64,000 bases of DNA from Modicisalibacter luteus DSM 23508 (GTDB lineage: Bacteria > Pseudomonadota > Gammaproteobacteria > Pseudomonadales > Halomonadaceae), in NCBI RefSeq assembly GCF_000378505.1, contig NZ_KB899999.1:124001-188000 (forward strand), in the 5' to 3' direction. Under the pieces are notes generated by a model. It saw nothing but the letters and a program-made list of their open reading frames with translations. It was not told the DNA's origin and did not search any database. Position numbers and translations under genes: made by a program. Below, in pieces: positions 1-8,997 of the stretch. The first letter of the stretch is position 1. Each line of letters opens with the position of its first letter.

Positions 1-65
1 CCCGCCTGTTCGGCCCGGCCACGGGGCAGACCATCGAGACTGAGGAATCCAACGGATGCAACTGA
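1..65 (+). CDS. C-terminal end of an upstream gene (partial, unidentified)
   Basis: A reading frame open from the window edge (codons in phase from base 3) runs to a TGA at 63-65 and overlaps the cobW start by ten bases, the tight packing seen throughout this operon. It encodes about 20 residues ending in ...ESNGCN. The fragment is too short to identify. It could be the previous gene of the cobalamin operon, or chance. Confidence 0.4.
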   Translation, partial: RLFGPATGQTIETEESNGCN

Positions 66-1165
66 ACAAGATCCCCGCCACGGTGGTGACCGGCTTTCTG
101 GGCAGCGGCAAGACCACGCTGCTGGCCAGCATCCTGCGCCAGGTCACCGGCAAGCGCATCGCCGTCATCGTCAACGAATTCGGTGAGCAGGATATCGATT
201 CCAGCCTGTTGCGCGGCTGCGCCCTGGGCTGTGAAGAAGGCGACGGGAACGAGCGCCCCCTGGAAGGCGAGGACAGCGGTATCTACGAGCTGGCGAATGG
301 CTGCATCTGCTGCACGGTGGAAGAGGAATTCCTGCCGGTGATGAAAAAGCTGGTGGCCCGCCGCGACGACATCGACCACATCCTGATCGAGACCAGCGGT
401 CTGGCCCTGCCCAAGCCACTGGTTCAGGCCTTCAACTGGCCGGAAGTACGCCAGCATTGCACCGTCGATGCCATTATCACCGTGGTCGACGGGCCGGCCG
501 TCGCCGCTGGCCGTTACGCCAGCGATGTCGACCAGGTAGAGGCCCAGCGCCGGGCCGACGAAAGCCTGGACCACGATCCCAGCCTGCGCGAATTGCTGGA
601 CGACCAGCTGAGCGCGGCCGATCTGGTGCTGGTCAGCAAGACCGACCTGCTCACGCCAGACGACAAGGCACGGGTCGAGGCCCTGATCCAGGCGCGCGTC
701 CCCGAATCGGTCAAGACCCTGTTCATCGACCAGACTCTCGCCACGGATACGGCTCAGTTGGAAGCCCTGATGGGCATCGGGGCGGCAAGCGAGGAAAACA
801 TCGACCGCATCGTGAACCATCACGATCGCCACCATGCCGAGGGGGCGCATCACGACCACGCGCACGATCATTTCGATTCCTGCGTGATCCGCCTGGGGGA
901 AGTCGATGCCGACATCCTGGCAGAACGGCTCCAGCAGCTGCTGAAAACCCATGAGATCTATCGGGCCAAGGGCTTCGCGGCCATTCCCGGCAAGCCCATG
1001 CGCCGGGTAGTCCAGGCCGTGGGCGAGCGGCTGGACGGCTACTTCGATCGGCTATGGGGCCAGGACGAGCCGCGCCACACCCAGCTCGTCATCATCGGCA
1101 AGGCGCTGGATCGCGATGCGCTGCACCAGGCCTTGGCGAGCGCCGAGATAGCGACGACGCCCTGA
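56..1165 (+). CDS. cobW: CobW-family GTPase (cobalamin synthesis metallochaperone)
   Basis: This 369-residue protein belongs to the COG0523/CobW family of G3E GTPases, which are thought to deliver metal, here probably Co2+ to the cobaltochelatase; CobW is required for aerobic B12 synthesis in Pseudomonas denitrificans. Visible are the P-loop (GFLGSGKTT, residues 13-21), the family metal-binding CxCC motif (GCICC, residues 82-86), an SKTD guanine-specificity motif near residue 195, and a histidine-rich linker at about 255-273 before the C-terminal domain, as in metal chaperones. A GAGGAA ribosome site lies 8 bases before the ATG. Its stop overlaps the cobN start by one base, so it is probably co-translated with its client chelatase. 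Confidence 0.95.
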   Translation: MQLNKIPATVVTGFLGSGKTTLLASILRQVTGKRIAVIVNEFGEQDIDSSLLRGCALGCEEGDGNERPLEGEDSGIYELANGCICCTVEEEFLPVMKKLVARRDDIDHILIETSGLALPKPLVQAFNWPEVRQHCTVDAIITVVDGPAVAAGRYASDVDQVEAQRRADESLDHDPSLRELLDDQLSAADLVLVSKTDLLTPDDKARVEALIQARVPESVKTLFIDQTLATDTAQLEALMGIGAASEENIDRIVNHHDRHHAEGAHHDHAHDHFDSCVIRLGEVDADILAERLQQLLKTHEIYRAKGFAAIPGKPMRRVVQAVGERLDGYFDRLWGQDEPRHTQLVIIGKALDRDALHQALASAEIATTP

Positions 1166-4100
1166 TGCACCTTTTTGCCGCCAAGCCTGGGGGCTTCGTC
1201 GACGATGAAGGCATCGTCGATCTGCAGCAGAGCCCTGCCGAGATCGTCATCCTGTCGGCGGCCGACAGCAGCCTATCGGCGCTGGCGCAGGCAGTTGACC
1301 GGCTGGCCGCGTCGACCGGGAATGATTACCCGACGGTACGACTCGCGAACTGGATGAACCTGGCCAAGCCCGCCGCTTACGACCTCTACGAGGATCGTGT
1401 GCTGGAAGAGGCGCGCCTGGTGATTGTCTCGTTGATGGGCGGCAGCGCCTACTGGCGCTACGGTCACGAGCGTCTATTGTCCTGGGCCGTCGCCGGCCAG
1501 GGGCGCCAACTGATACTGGTACCGGGCAGTGACGAGCCGGACGACGCCTTGCTGGGCGAATCCAGCGTGCCTTTCGAGTCGGCCCAGCGGGTCTGGCGCT
1601 ACCTGAGAGAGGGCGGCGTCGACAATGCCGAGCAGTTGCTGCGCTTTGTCGCCGCCGAGTGTATAGGCGTGCCGCTGGGCTGGCAGGAACCCAGAGCGAT
1701 TCCCGCGGCGCTGCTCTACGCGCCGCAGACGACAGGCCGACAGGAAGCGACCCTGAGCGAATGGCGTGCGCGCCAGGTTCCCGGGCGCCCGGTATGTCTG
1801 CTGCTGTTCTACCGCAGTCATCTGCAAGGGGCCAATACCGCCGTATTGGATGGTTTGATCGAAGTGTTGAGGGCCCAAGGGCTTGAGCCGCTGGCGGTAG
1901 CCGTGACGTCGCTGAAGGAGGCGTCCTGCGTCGCCTTCGTCAATCATTTGATCGAGCAGACGGGTGCCATGCTGGTGGTCAACACCACCGGTTTTTCCGT
2001 CAACCGCAACCCGGACGACATGGACGCCCTGGGCGATGAGATTTCCCATGGTCTCTTCGTCGGGCGACCGGTGGTGCTGCAGGCAATCCTGGCGAGCAGC
2101 ACCGAGGATGATTGGCAGGCCATGGCAGCCGGCCTGCATAGCCGTGATATGGCCATGCAGGTGGTGTTGCCAGAGATGGATGGACGCATCATTACGCGGG
2201 CGGTGGGATTCAAGGCGGAAGCGCACTACAGTGAGCGGTGCCAGCTATCGGTGACCCGCCACGCCCTGCATCCAGAGCGCGCCGCCTTCGTCGCCAGGCT
2301 GGCGCGGCGGTTCTGTCGTTTACGTCAGGCGCCCAATGCCGCCAAGCGGCTGGCCCTGGTGCTGGCCAATTATCCCAATCGCGATGGCCGCATCGGCAAC
2401 GGCGTTGGCCTGGATACGCCGGCATCGACGGTGCGGATCCTGCGGGCGCTGGCCTCGGCGGGTTATCCGGTGAGCGACGTTCCGGACGACGGGGATGCTC
2501 TGATACAGCTGTTGCAGGGCGCCATCACCAATGACCGCCATGCTCTGGACCAACGCCTCTGCTGGCAGAGTATCGGACTCGATGAGTACATGGCCGGATT
2601 CCAGGCCCTGCCGGCGCCCCTGAGGGAGGCCGTATGGAAGCGCTGGGGTGCGCCGTCGGACGATCCCAAATGCCGCCAGGGCCGGTTGATGATTGCCGGT
2701 ATCCGCCTGGGAGAAACCTTCGTCGGGATACAGCCGGAGCGGGATTACAGCGACGACCCGACGCAGACCTACCACGATATGGAGCTGGTACCGCCCCATA
2801 GCTACCTGGCGTTCTATCTCTGGCTGCGTGATCACTATCAGGTGGATGCAGTGGTTCACGTCGGCAAACACGGCAATCTGGAATGGCTGCCAGGCAAGAG
2901 TACGGCACTGAGCGCCAATTGCTGGCCGGATATCGTCCTGGGCCCGCTGCCGCATTTCTATCCCTTCATCGTCAATGACCCGGGCGAAGGCGCCCAGGCC
3001 AAGCGCCGCAGCCAGGCCGTCATCATCGACCATCTGATGCCGCCGCTGGCCCGGGCCGAGCTCTACGGCGCCATGGCGGAACTGGAAGCCCTGACCGACG
3101 AGTATTACCAGGCCCTGGGCATGGATCCGCGGCGTGAGGCGTTGTTGCGCGAACAGATCCTGGAGCACCTGCACCGCACCGGTATCGACCAGGAGCTCGT
3201 CCAGGCAGTGAACAGCGCGGATGACGAGCTGCTGCTCAACGAACTGGACACGTACCTGTGCGATATCAAGGAAGCTCAGATCCGCCATGGCCTGCACGTG
3301 CTGGGCACCTTGCCGCCGCAGGACAAGCTGGCAGGAACCCTGGTCGCCATCCTGAGGCTGCCCCGTGGAGAGACGCCGGCCCATCGCGGCCTGTTGCACA
3401 ACCTGGCGGACGACCTGGGATTGCAGAACGGCGGCAGGCACTTCGATCCTCTCATGGCTGGCGCCGAGCCTTGGGTCGGCCCGAGGCCGCCGGCTCTGAC
3501 CGGGATGGATTCGTCCGCCTGGCGCACCGCCGCCGATACCCGTGAGCGACTGGAACTGCTCGCCCATCGACTGGTAACCGACTACGTTCTGGCGCCGGGC
3601 TGCCTGGACGGATTGGCGCGTGACTATCCGGCCACCGCGGAACAGTGCCGCTATGCCCGCGACCGGCTATGGGTCGCCATGCAGCGGGGGGCCGAGATGG
3701 AGATACAGTCGCTGCTGGACGGGCTCAGCGGCGAATTCGTCCCCCCCGGACCGAGCGGTGCTCCCAGCCGTGGGCGGCTGGACACCCTGCCCACCGGGCG
3801 CAATTTCTTCAGCGTGGACAATCGCTCGATTCCGTCACCCGCCGCCTGGTCTCTGGGCGAAAAATCGGCGCAGGCGTTCGTGGAGCGTTATCTGCAGGAT
3901 AACGGTGACTATCCGCGCCAGCTGGGGCTGTCAATCTGGGGTACCGCGACCATGCGCACCGGCGGCGATGACATCGCCCAGGCCTTTGCCCTGATGGGCG
4001 TACGGCCGGTCTGGTCGCTCGGCTCGCAACGGGTCATCGACATCGAGGTGATTCCCGCCATGCTGCTGGGGCGTCCCCGTGTGGATGTCACCCTGCGGAT

Positions 4101-5004
4101 GTCCGGCTTCTTCCGTGATGCGTTTCCCAATGTCATTCGCCTGTTCGATGCCGCAGTGCAGGCAGTCGCCGAGTATGAAGAGCCCGGCAACGGCAATACC
4201 ATTCGCGCCGCAATCATGGAGCGCCGGCAGGAACTCGAACGTCAGGGATTATCGCCCGATGCCGCTGCCCGGGAAGCCAGCTACCGGATCTTCGGCAGCA
4301 AGCCCGGCGAATACGGTACCGGCCTGAACCGGCTCATCGATAACCGCACCTGGGAGACCGCGGACGACCTGGCGGAGGCTTATCTCGGTGCCGGCGCGTA
4401 TGCTTACGGCCAATTCCCGGAATCCGGGGTCGCTGCACGCAGGGCCTTTGAACGACAGATCAAGGGCCTGGATGCGGTTATGCAGAACCAGGACAACCGC
4501 GAGCATGACATTCTCGATTCGAACAACTACTACGAATTCCAGGGCGGCATGGCCAATGCCAGCCGCTCCCTGGGTGGACAGGCGCCGACCATCTACCACG
4601 CCGATCATGCCAACCCGGCGCATCCGCGGATTCGTACCCTTAAGGAAGAACTGTCCCGCGTGATTCGCTCCCGGGTGCTCAATCCCAAATGGATCGAGGC
4701 CATGCGTGAGCACGGTTACAAGGGCGCCTTCGAGATGGCCGCCACGGTGGACTACCTGTTCGCCTACGATGCCACCACCGACCTGGTAGCCGACTATCAG
4801 TATGCCCAGGTGACCGACGCCCTGGTGCTGGATGAGGCCAACCAGCGCTTCCTGCGCGAGCATAACCCGGCGGCGCTGGAGGAGATGGCCGAGCGGCTGC
4901 TGGAAGCCGTCCAGCGGGGGATGTGGCAGGACCCTGGTGAACAGGGAGCGGCCCTGCAGGATCTGCTTCTTGAGATCGACGAGGCCAGGGAGACCGGGGC
5001 ATGA
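1165..5004 (+). CDS. cobN: Aerobic cobaltochelatase large subunit CobN
   Basis: CobN (1279 residues, close to the 1275 or so of P. denitrificans CobN) is the porphyrin-binding subunit of the ATP-dependent chelatase that inserts Co2+ into hydrogenobyrinic acid a,c-diamide. The frame is also open upstream to 1054, but the ATG at 1165 shares one base with the cobW stop and gives the normal N terminus (MHLFAAKPGG). The sequence is collinear with CobN/BchH-type magnesium and cobalt chelatases throughout. The two AAA+ partner subunits (CobS/CobT or ChlI/ChlD type) are not in this window and must be encoded elsewhere. The stop overlaps cobG in an ATGA. Confidence 0.96.
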   Translation: MHLFAAKPGGFVDDEGIVDLQQSPAEIVILSAADSSLSALAQAVDRLAASTGNDYPTVRLANWMNLAKPAAYDLYEDRVLEEARLVIVSLMGGSAYWRYGHERLLSWAVAGQGRQLILVPGSDEPDDALLGESSVPFESAQRVWRYLREGGVDNAEQLLRFVAAECIGVPLGWQEPRAIPAALLYAPQTTGRQEATLSEWRARQVPGRPVCLLLFYRSHLQGANTAVLDGLIEVLRAQGLEPLAVAVTSLKEASCVAFVNHLIEQTGAMLVVNTTGFSVNRNPDDMDALGDEISHGLFVGRPVVLQAILASSTEDDWQAMAAGLHSRDMAMQVVLPEMDGRIITRAVGFKAEAHYSERCQLSVTRHALHPERAAFVARLARRFCRLRQAPNAAKRLALVLANYPNRDGRIGNGVGLDTPASTVRILRALASAGYPVSDVPDDGDALIQLLQGAITNDRHALDQRLCWQSIGLDEYMAGFQALPAPLREAVWKRWGAPSDDPKCRQGRLMIAGIRLGETFVGIQPERDYSDDPTQTYHDMELVPPHSYLAFYLWLRDHYQVDAVVHVGKHGNLEWLPGKSTALSANCWPDIVLGPLPHFYPFIVNDPGEGAQAKRRSQAVIIDHLMPPLARAELYGAMAELEALTDEYYQALGMDPRREALLREQILEHLHRTGIDQELVQAVNSADDELLLNELDTYLCDIKEAQIRHGLHVLGTLPPQDKLAGTLVAILRLPRGETPAHRGLLHNLADDLGLQNGGRHFDPLMAGAEPWVGPRPPALTGMDSSAWRTAADTRERLELLAHRLVTDYVLAPGCLDGLARDYPATAEQCRYARDRLWVAMQRGAEMEIQSLLDGLSGEFVPPGPSGAPSRGRLDTLPTGRNFFSVDNRSIPSPAAWSLGEKSAQAFVERYLQDNGDYPRQLGLSIWGTATMRTGGDDIAQAFALMGVRPVWSLGSQRVIDIEVIPAMLLGRPRVDVTLRMSGFFRDAFPNVIRLFDAAVQAVAEYEEPGNGNTIRAAIMERRQELERQGLSPDAAAREASYRIFGSKPGEYGTGLNRLIDNRTWETADDLAEAYLGAGAYAYGQFPESGVAARRAFERQIKGLDAVMQNQDNREHDILDSNNYYEFQGGMANASRSLGGQAPTIYHADHANPAHPRIRTLKEELSRVIRSRVLNPKWIEAMREHGYKGAFEMAATVDYLFAYDATTDLVADYQYAQVTDALVLDEANQRFLREHNPAALEEMAERLLEAVQRGMWQDPGEQGAALQDLLLEIDEARETGA

Positions 5005-6161
5005 CGTCTGAAGCTCGCATCAAGGGCTGGTGTCCCGGGGCATGGCGACCCATGGCGACCGGCGATGGCCTGCTGGTACGTGTGCGCCCCCCCCTGGGGC
5101 GGCTCTCGCGGGCCCAGTTGCTGGCGCTGTGTGACGCCTCCGAGGCCTTCGGTAGCGGTCTGATCGAACTCACCAGCCGCGCCAACCTGCAGTTGCGCGG
5201 CGTGTCCGAGGCCGGCTGGCCTGAGCTAATGGCCTTCCTTGTCGAACAAGCGCTGGTAGACCCAGACCCGGAGGTCGAGCGCCAGCCTCAGCTGTTGCTG
5301 GCACCGGACTGGCACGTGGGCGACGCGACACATGAGGCGGCCCACCTGCTGCTGGCCCGCCTCGCTGAGATGCCTCCACTGCCAGCCAAGATGGGCATCG
5401 TCCTTGACGCCGGTCCCCTGCCGGTCCTGGGCGAAGCCTCTGCGGACTTCCGCCTCGAGCAGTCGGCCTCGGGCGCCCTGCTCGTTCGGGCCGATGGGCG
5501 AGCGCTGGGCACCCCTGTGGACTCGGTCGCTGCCGGCGTCGAGCATCTGGTGCGGCTTGCACACTGGTTCATCGAGAGCGGTGGGCGGGAATCCGGGCGA
5601 ATGCGTCGACACAGAGCACCGATGCCGGGTTGGGCTCCTGCCCTGATGCCGCCCGCCCAAGCCGACGACAGGCTGACGCTGGGGACGCATCCGCAGGGGG
5701 CGGTATTCGGCCTTCCATTTGGACGGACCACAGCGTCGGTGTTACGTGCCGCGTTCGAATCGACCATGGCGACCGCCGTGCGGGTAACGCCATGGCGGCG
5801 CCTGCTATTGGAGAACGTTGGGCAGGCAGCTGCGGCATCGATCGAGGGTCTGCTGAACGATGAAAGCGATGCGCGCCTTTCCATGCAGGCGTGTCCGGGC
5901 GCCCCTTACTGCGATCAGGCCAGTGTCGAGACGCTGGGTCTGGCCGAACGGCTGGCAGGCCGGGTCGAGGGCAGCGTGCATGTGTCCGGCTGTGCCAAGG
6001 GGTGTGCCTATCAAAAGCCGGCCGAACTGTGTCTGACGGGACGGGCAGGCCGCTTCGACTTGATCCTCGGCGGTCGTGCCGATGATACACCGATAGCAAC
6101 TGGCCTCACCGAAACTGAACTCGAAGATTATCTGGAGAACCTGAATGCCTCACGTCTATGA
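5001..6161 (+). CDS. cobG: Precorrin-3B synthase CobG
   Basis: CobG (386 residues) is the O2-dependent monooxygenase that turns precorrin-3A into precorrin-3B, the committed step of the aerobic corrin pathway. It has the nitrite/sulfite reductase-like fold, with N-terminal ferredoxin-like domains (a SRANLQLRG motif near residue 60) and four cysteines for an iron-sulfur cluster: C298 and C304 (ACPGAPYC), C331 and C335 (SGCAKGC). The start overlaps the cobN stop (ATGA) and the end overlaps cobH by 17 bases. Its presence, with no anaerobic cbiK or cbiX in view, marks the oxygen-dependent route. Confidence 0.95.
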   Translation: MTSEARIKGWCPGAWRPMATGDGLLVRVRPPLGRLSRAQLLALCDASEAFGSGLIELTSRANLQLRGVSEAGWPELMAFLVEQALVDPDPEVERQPQLLLAPDWHVGDATHEAAHLLLARLAEMPPLPAKMGIVLDAGPLPVLGEASADFRLEQSASGALLVRADGRALGTPVDSVAAGVEHLVRLAHWFIESGGRESGRMRRHRAPMPGWAPALMPPAQADDRLTLGTHPQGAVFGLPFGRTTASVLRAAFESTMATAVRVTPWRRLLLENVGQAAAASIEGLLNDESDARLSMQACPGAPYCDQASVETLGLAERLAGRVEGSVHVSGCAKGCAYQKPAELCLTGRAGRFDLILGGRADDTPIATGLTETELEDYLENLNASRL

Positions 6162-6774
6162 AACGGACGGCCCGGCCATCTACCGGGAGTCCTTTTCCAT
6201 CATCCGGCGCGAGGCCGAGCTAGAGCGCTTCTCGGAAGAGGAAGAGCCGGTGGCCGTACGCATGATCCATGCCGCCGGCCTGGTAGAACTTGCGTCACAC
6301 ATTCAGTTCCGCGGCGATGCGGTAAACCGGGCGCGGGAGGCGCTGGAGCAAGGGGCGCCGATTCTGTGCGATGCCCGCATGGTTTCCGAAGGTATCACCC
6401 GCAAGCGCCTGCCGGCGGACAATGCCGTCATCTGCACCCTGCACGATGAGCGGGTTCCCGGCCTGGCCCAGGACATGGCCAATACCCGCTCGGCGGCGGC
6501 CGTGGAACTCTGGCGCCCTTACCTGGACGGCGCGGTGGTGGCGATCGGCAATGCCCCGACCGCGCTGTTCCACCTGCTGAACATGCTGGAAGAGTTCGAT
6601 TGCCCCCGCCCGGCGGCCATCGTCGGCTGTCCGGTGGGATTCGTGGGGGCGGCCGAATCCAAGCAGGCACTGTGGGAGAGCGCCTCGGTGCCCTGCTGCA
6701 TCGTCCAGGGGCGGCTCGGTGGCAGCGCGGTGACGGTGGCCGCCATCAACGCCATGGCGGATCGTACGGAATGA
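6145..6774 (+). CDS. cobH: Precorrin-8X methylmutase
   Basis: This 209-residue protein is the CobH/CbiC isomerase that moves the methyl group from C-11 to C-12, converting precorrin-8X to hydrogenobyrinic acid. Family features are the SF.IIR.E N-terminal motif near residue 17, a RMIHAAG segment and the C-terminal glycine-rich GCPVGFVGA segment. It starts inside the end of cobG and its stop overlaps cobI in an ATGA, so translation is likely coupled. Confidence 0.95.
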   Translation: MPHVYETDGPAIYRESFSIIRREAELERFSEEEEPVAVRMIHAAGLVELASHIQFRGDAVNRAREALEQGAPILCDARMVSEGITRKRLPADNAVICTLHDERVPGLAQDMANTRSAAAVELWRPYLDGAVVAIGNAPTALFHLLNMLEEFDCPRPAAIVGCPVGFVGAAESKQALWESASVPCCIVQGRLGGSAVTVAAINAMADRTE

Positions 6775-7496
6775 GCCAGGGAACCATTTACGGGGTCGGC
6801 CTCGGGCCGGGCAGCCAGGATCTGATGAGCGTGCGCGCGGATCGGCTGATCCGTCAGGCGTCTCATATCGCCTATTTCCGCAAGAAAGGCCGAACCGGCC
6901 ATGCCCGCAGCATCGTTGAAGGCATGGTGGCGCCTGATGCCGTTGAATTGCCGATGGAATACCCGGTTACTACCGAGATCCCGTTCGACGACCCCCGCTA
7001 TAACGCGTTGCTGGCGGACTTCTATGCGGCAAGCGTGGCACGCCTGACCGAGATCATCGACGCCGGAGGCGATGTGGTGGTGCTGTGCGAAGGCGACCCG
7101 TTTTTCTACGGCTCCTTCATGCACCTGTATACGCGCCTGAAGGGCCGAGTGCCCGTCTCGGTTGTGCCCGGCATCACGGGCATGTCTGCCGCCTGGACCG
7201 CCACTGGCCAACCGGTGACCTGGGGTGATGACATCATGACCGTGCTGATGGGCACACTGCCGGAAGAAACGCTGGCCGAGCACATGATGAAGACCGATGC
7301 CCTGGTGGTGATGAAGATCGGCCGCAACCTGGACAAGGTCAGGCGGGCGCTGACGCGGGCCGGCAGGGAGAAGGAATCCTGGCTGATCGAATACGCCGCC
7401 ATGCCGCAGGAACGGGTCCTGCCCTTCAGCGAAGCCGGCGATAGCGCCCCTTACTTTTCCATCCTGGTAATCCATGGTAACGGGAGACGGCCATGA
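6771..7496 (+). CDS. cobI: Precorrin-2 C20-methyltransferase
   Basis: CobI/CbiL (241 residues) is a SAM-dependent methyltransferase that adds a methyl at C-20 of precorrin-2 to form precorrin-3A. It shows the tetrapyrrole methylase pattern: the N-terminal GVGLGPGS loop (residues 6-13), a GDPFFYGSF segment, and the VVPGITGMSAAW region that lines the SAM pocket. The frame is open further upstream, but the ATG at 6771 forms an ATGA overlap with the cobH stop and gives the normal N terminus. The stop overlaps cobJ in the same way. Confidence 0.95.
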   Translation: MSQGTIYGVGLGPGSQDLMSVRADRLIRQASHIAYFRKKGRTGHARSIVEGMVAPDAVELPMEYPVTTEIPFDDPRYNALLADFYAASVARLTEIIDAGGDVVVLCEGDPFFYGSFMHLYTRLKGRVPVSVVPGITGMSAAWTATGQPVTWGDDIMTVLMGTLPEETLAEHMMKTDALVVMKIGRNLDKVRRALTRAGREKESWLIEYAAMPQERVLPFSEAGDSAPYFSILVIHGNGRRP

Positions 7497-8275
7497 GAAC
7501 TCATGAGTGGGAAAAGGATGGCTGGCTGAAAATTGTTGGCCTCGGCCCGGGCGCGGAAGCGATGATTACCCCCGAGGTCACCGCCGCACTGGCCGAGGCC
7601 ACCGATGTGGTGGGCTATGCCCCCTATGTCGAGCGGGTCCCGCCGCGGCCGGGATTAACGCGCCACGGCTCGGACAACCGCGAGGAAATCCGGCGGGCGG
7701 AACAGGCGCTGCGCATGGTCGCCGGTGGCCACCGGGTGGTGATCGTCTCGTCGGGGGACCCTGGCGTGTTCGCCATGTCTGCCGCCGTCTTCGAGGCGCT
7801 GGAAGCGGGAGAGCCGGCGTGGCGTGCACTGGACATCCAGGTACTGCCGGGCATTTCGGCCATGCTGGCCGCCAGCGCCCGCCTGGGGGCGCCACTGGGG
7901 CATGATTTCTGCTGTATCAACCTGTCGGATAACCTCAAGCCCTGGGCCCTGATCGAGAAACGCCTACGGCTGGCCGCGGAAGCTGACTTTGCCATGGCCT
8001 TCTACAACCCCCGCTCCAAGGCGCGACCGGAGGGATTCGTCCGTGCTCTGCAGGTGCTGCGGGAGGCCTGTGGACCGGAGCGCCTGATCATGTTCGCACG
8101 GGCCGTCTCCACCCCGGAGGAAGCCGTGCGGGTCACGACCCTGGGCGACGCCGAGCCGGAGATGGCCGACATGCGCACCCTGGTGCTGGTGGGCTCCAGC
8201 CTGACGCGGCATATTGCGCGCGAAGGGGTACCGTGGGTCTATACCCCGAGGTCGGCGCCAGGGTCGGAGTCATGA
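7493..8275 (+). CDS. cobJ: Precorrin-3B C17-methyltransferase
   Basis: CobJ/CbiH (260 residues) methylates C-17 and drives the ring contraction of precorrin-3B to precorrin-4. The tetrapyrrole methylase fold is seen in the GLGPGAEAMITPE N-terminal motif, VGYAPYVERV, SSGDPGVFAM and the LPGISAMLAASARLGAPLGHD pocket segment. Its last 37 bases overlap the 3' end of cobK, which runs on the opposite strand; the next collinear gene is cobL. Confidence 0.95.
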   Translation: MRTHEWEKDGWLKIVGLGPGAEAMITPEVTAALAEATDVVGYAPYVERVPPRPGLTRHGSDNREEIRRAEQALRMVAGGHRVVIVSSGDPGVFAMSAAVFEALEAGEPAWRALDIQVLPGISAMLAASARLGAPLGHDFCCINLSDNLKPWALIEKRLRLAAEADFAMAFYNPRSKARPEGFVRALQVLREACGPERLIMFARAVSTPEEAVRVTTLGDAEPEMADMRTLVLVGSSLTRHIAREGVPWVYTPRSAPGSES

Positions 8276-8997
8276 GTGAGCCACGCCAGGATCGCCTCGG
8301 TGGAATGTGCCTCCCGGCGGAGTGGCAGCGCCGGCCTTTCGATCATCGTCACCGGCAGGCCCAGGTGGCGGGCCGCGGCGAGCTTGGACACCGCGCCTGC
8401 GCCGCCGGCGTTCTTGCACACGATACGCTCGATGCCATGCTCCCGGAGCAGGGCCAGATCGCCCTCCCGCGTAAAGGGGCCCCGGTCGATGATCACGTGA
8501 TGATGTGGCAAGGGCGGCGGGGCCTCTGGCCGGTCGACCAGCCGCAGCAAGTAATGGTGCTGGGGACGCGCCGCGAAGGCGGCCAGATGCATGCGTCCGA
8601 TCGCCAGCAGCACGCGCTGCGGCGGGCCGGACAAGGCTTGTACCGCCGCCGCGATACCAGCGACCCGCTGCCAGCGGTCGCCAGCCTCCGGGGTCCAGGG
8701 CGGCCGGGTCAGGGCAATCACGTCCACACCGCACCGTTCAGCCGCCGCCAGGGCGTGACGGCTCATCTGTTCGGCGAAGGGGTGGGTGGCGTCGACCAGG
8801 TGGGTGATGCGCTGTTCCGCCAGGAAAGCGGCCAGGCCCTCCACGCCCCCGAAGCCACCGACACGGGTGGGCAGCGGTTGCGGTTTAGGCGCGGTCACTC
8901 GGCCAGCATAACTGAACAGCGCGGGGATCTCGCGTTCGGCCAAGGCCTTGGCCAAAGCGCTGGCTTCGGTGGTCCCTCCCAGAATCAGGATTTTCAT
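8239..8997 (-). CDS. cobK: Precorrin-6A reductase, encoded antisense to the operon
   Basis: CobK/CbiJ (252 residues) reduces precorrin-6A to dihydro-precorrin-6B with NADPH. The N terminus [16 protein letters not shown] holds the Rossmann-type nucleotide loop, followed by VDATHPFAEQMS and RIVCKNAGG motifs of the family. The frame extends 138 codons further upstream, but that part lies antisense to cobL and has no family match; the ATG at 8997 gives the normal start. It is the only gene of the operon on the minus strand: it overlaps cobJ tail to tail by 37 bases and shares the palindromic tetramer CATG with the cobL start. No clear ribosome site precedes this ATG. Confidence 0.9.
   Translation of the reverse strand: MKILILGGTTEASALAKALAEREIPALFSYAGRVTAPKPQPLPTRVGGFGGVEGLAAFLAEQRITHLVDATHPFAEQMSRHALAAAERCGVDVIALTRPPWTPEAGDRWQRVAGIAAAVQALSGPPQRVLLAIGRMHLAAFAARPQHHYLLRLVDRPEAPPPLPHHHVIIDRGPFTREGDLALLREHGIERIVCKNAGGAGAVSKLAAARHLGLPVTMIERPALPLRREAHSTEAILAWLTHDSDPGADLGV

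Noticed and set aside
2320-3567. A 415-codon open frame antisense to cobN
   Set aside because: It lies wholly within cobN, which is certain, and shows no domain-like pattern; high GC leaves long antisense frames open.
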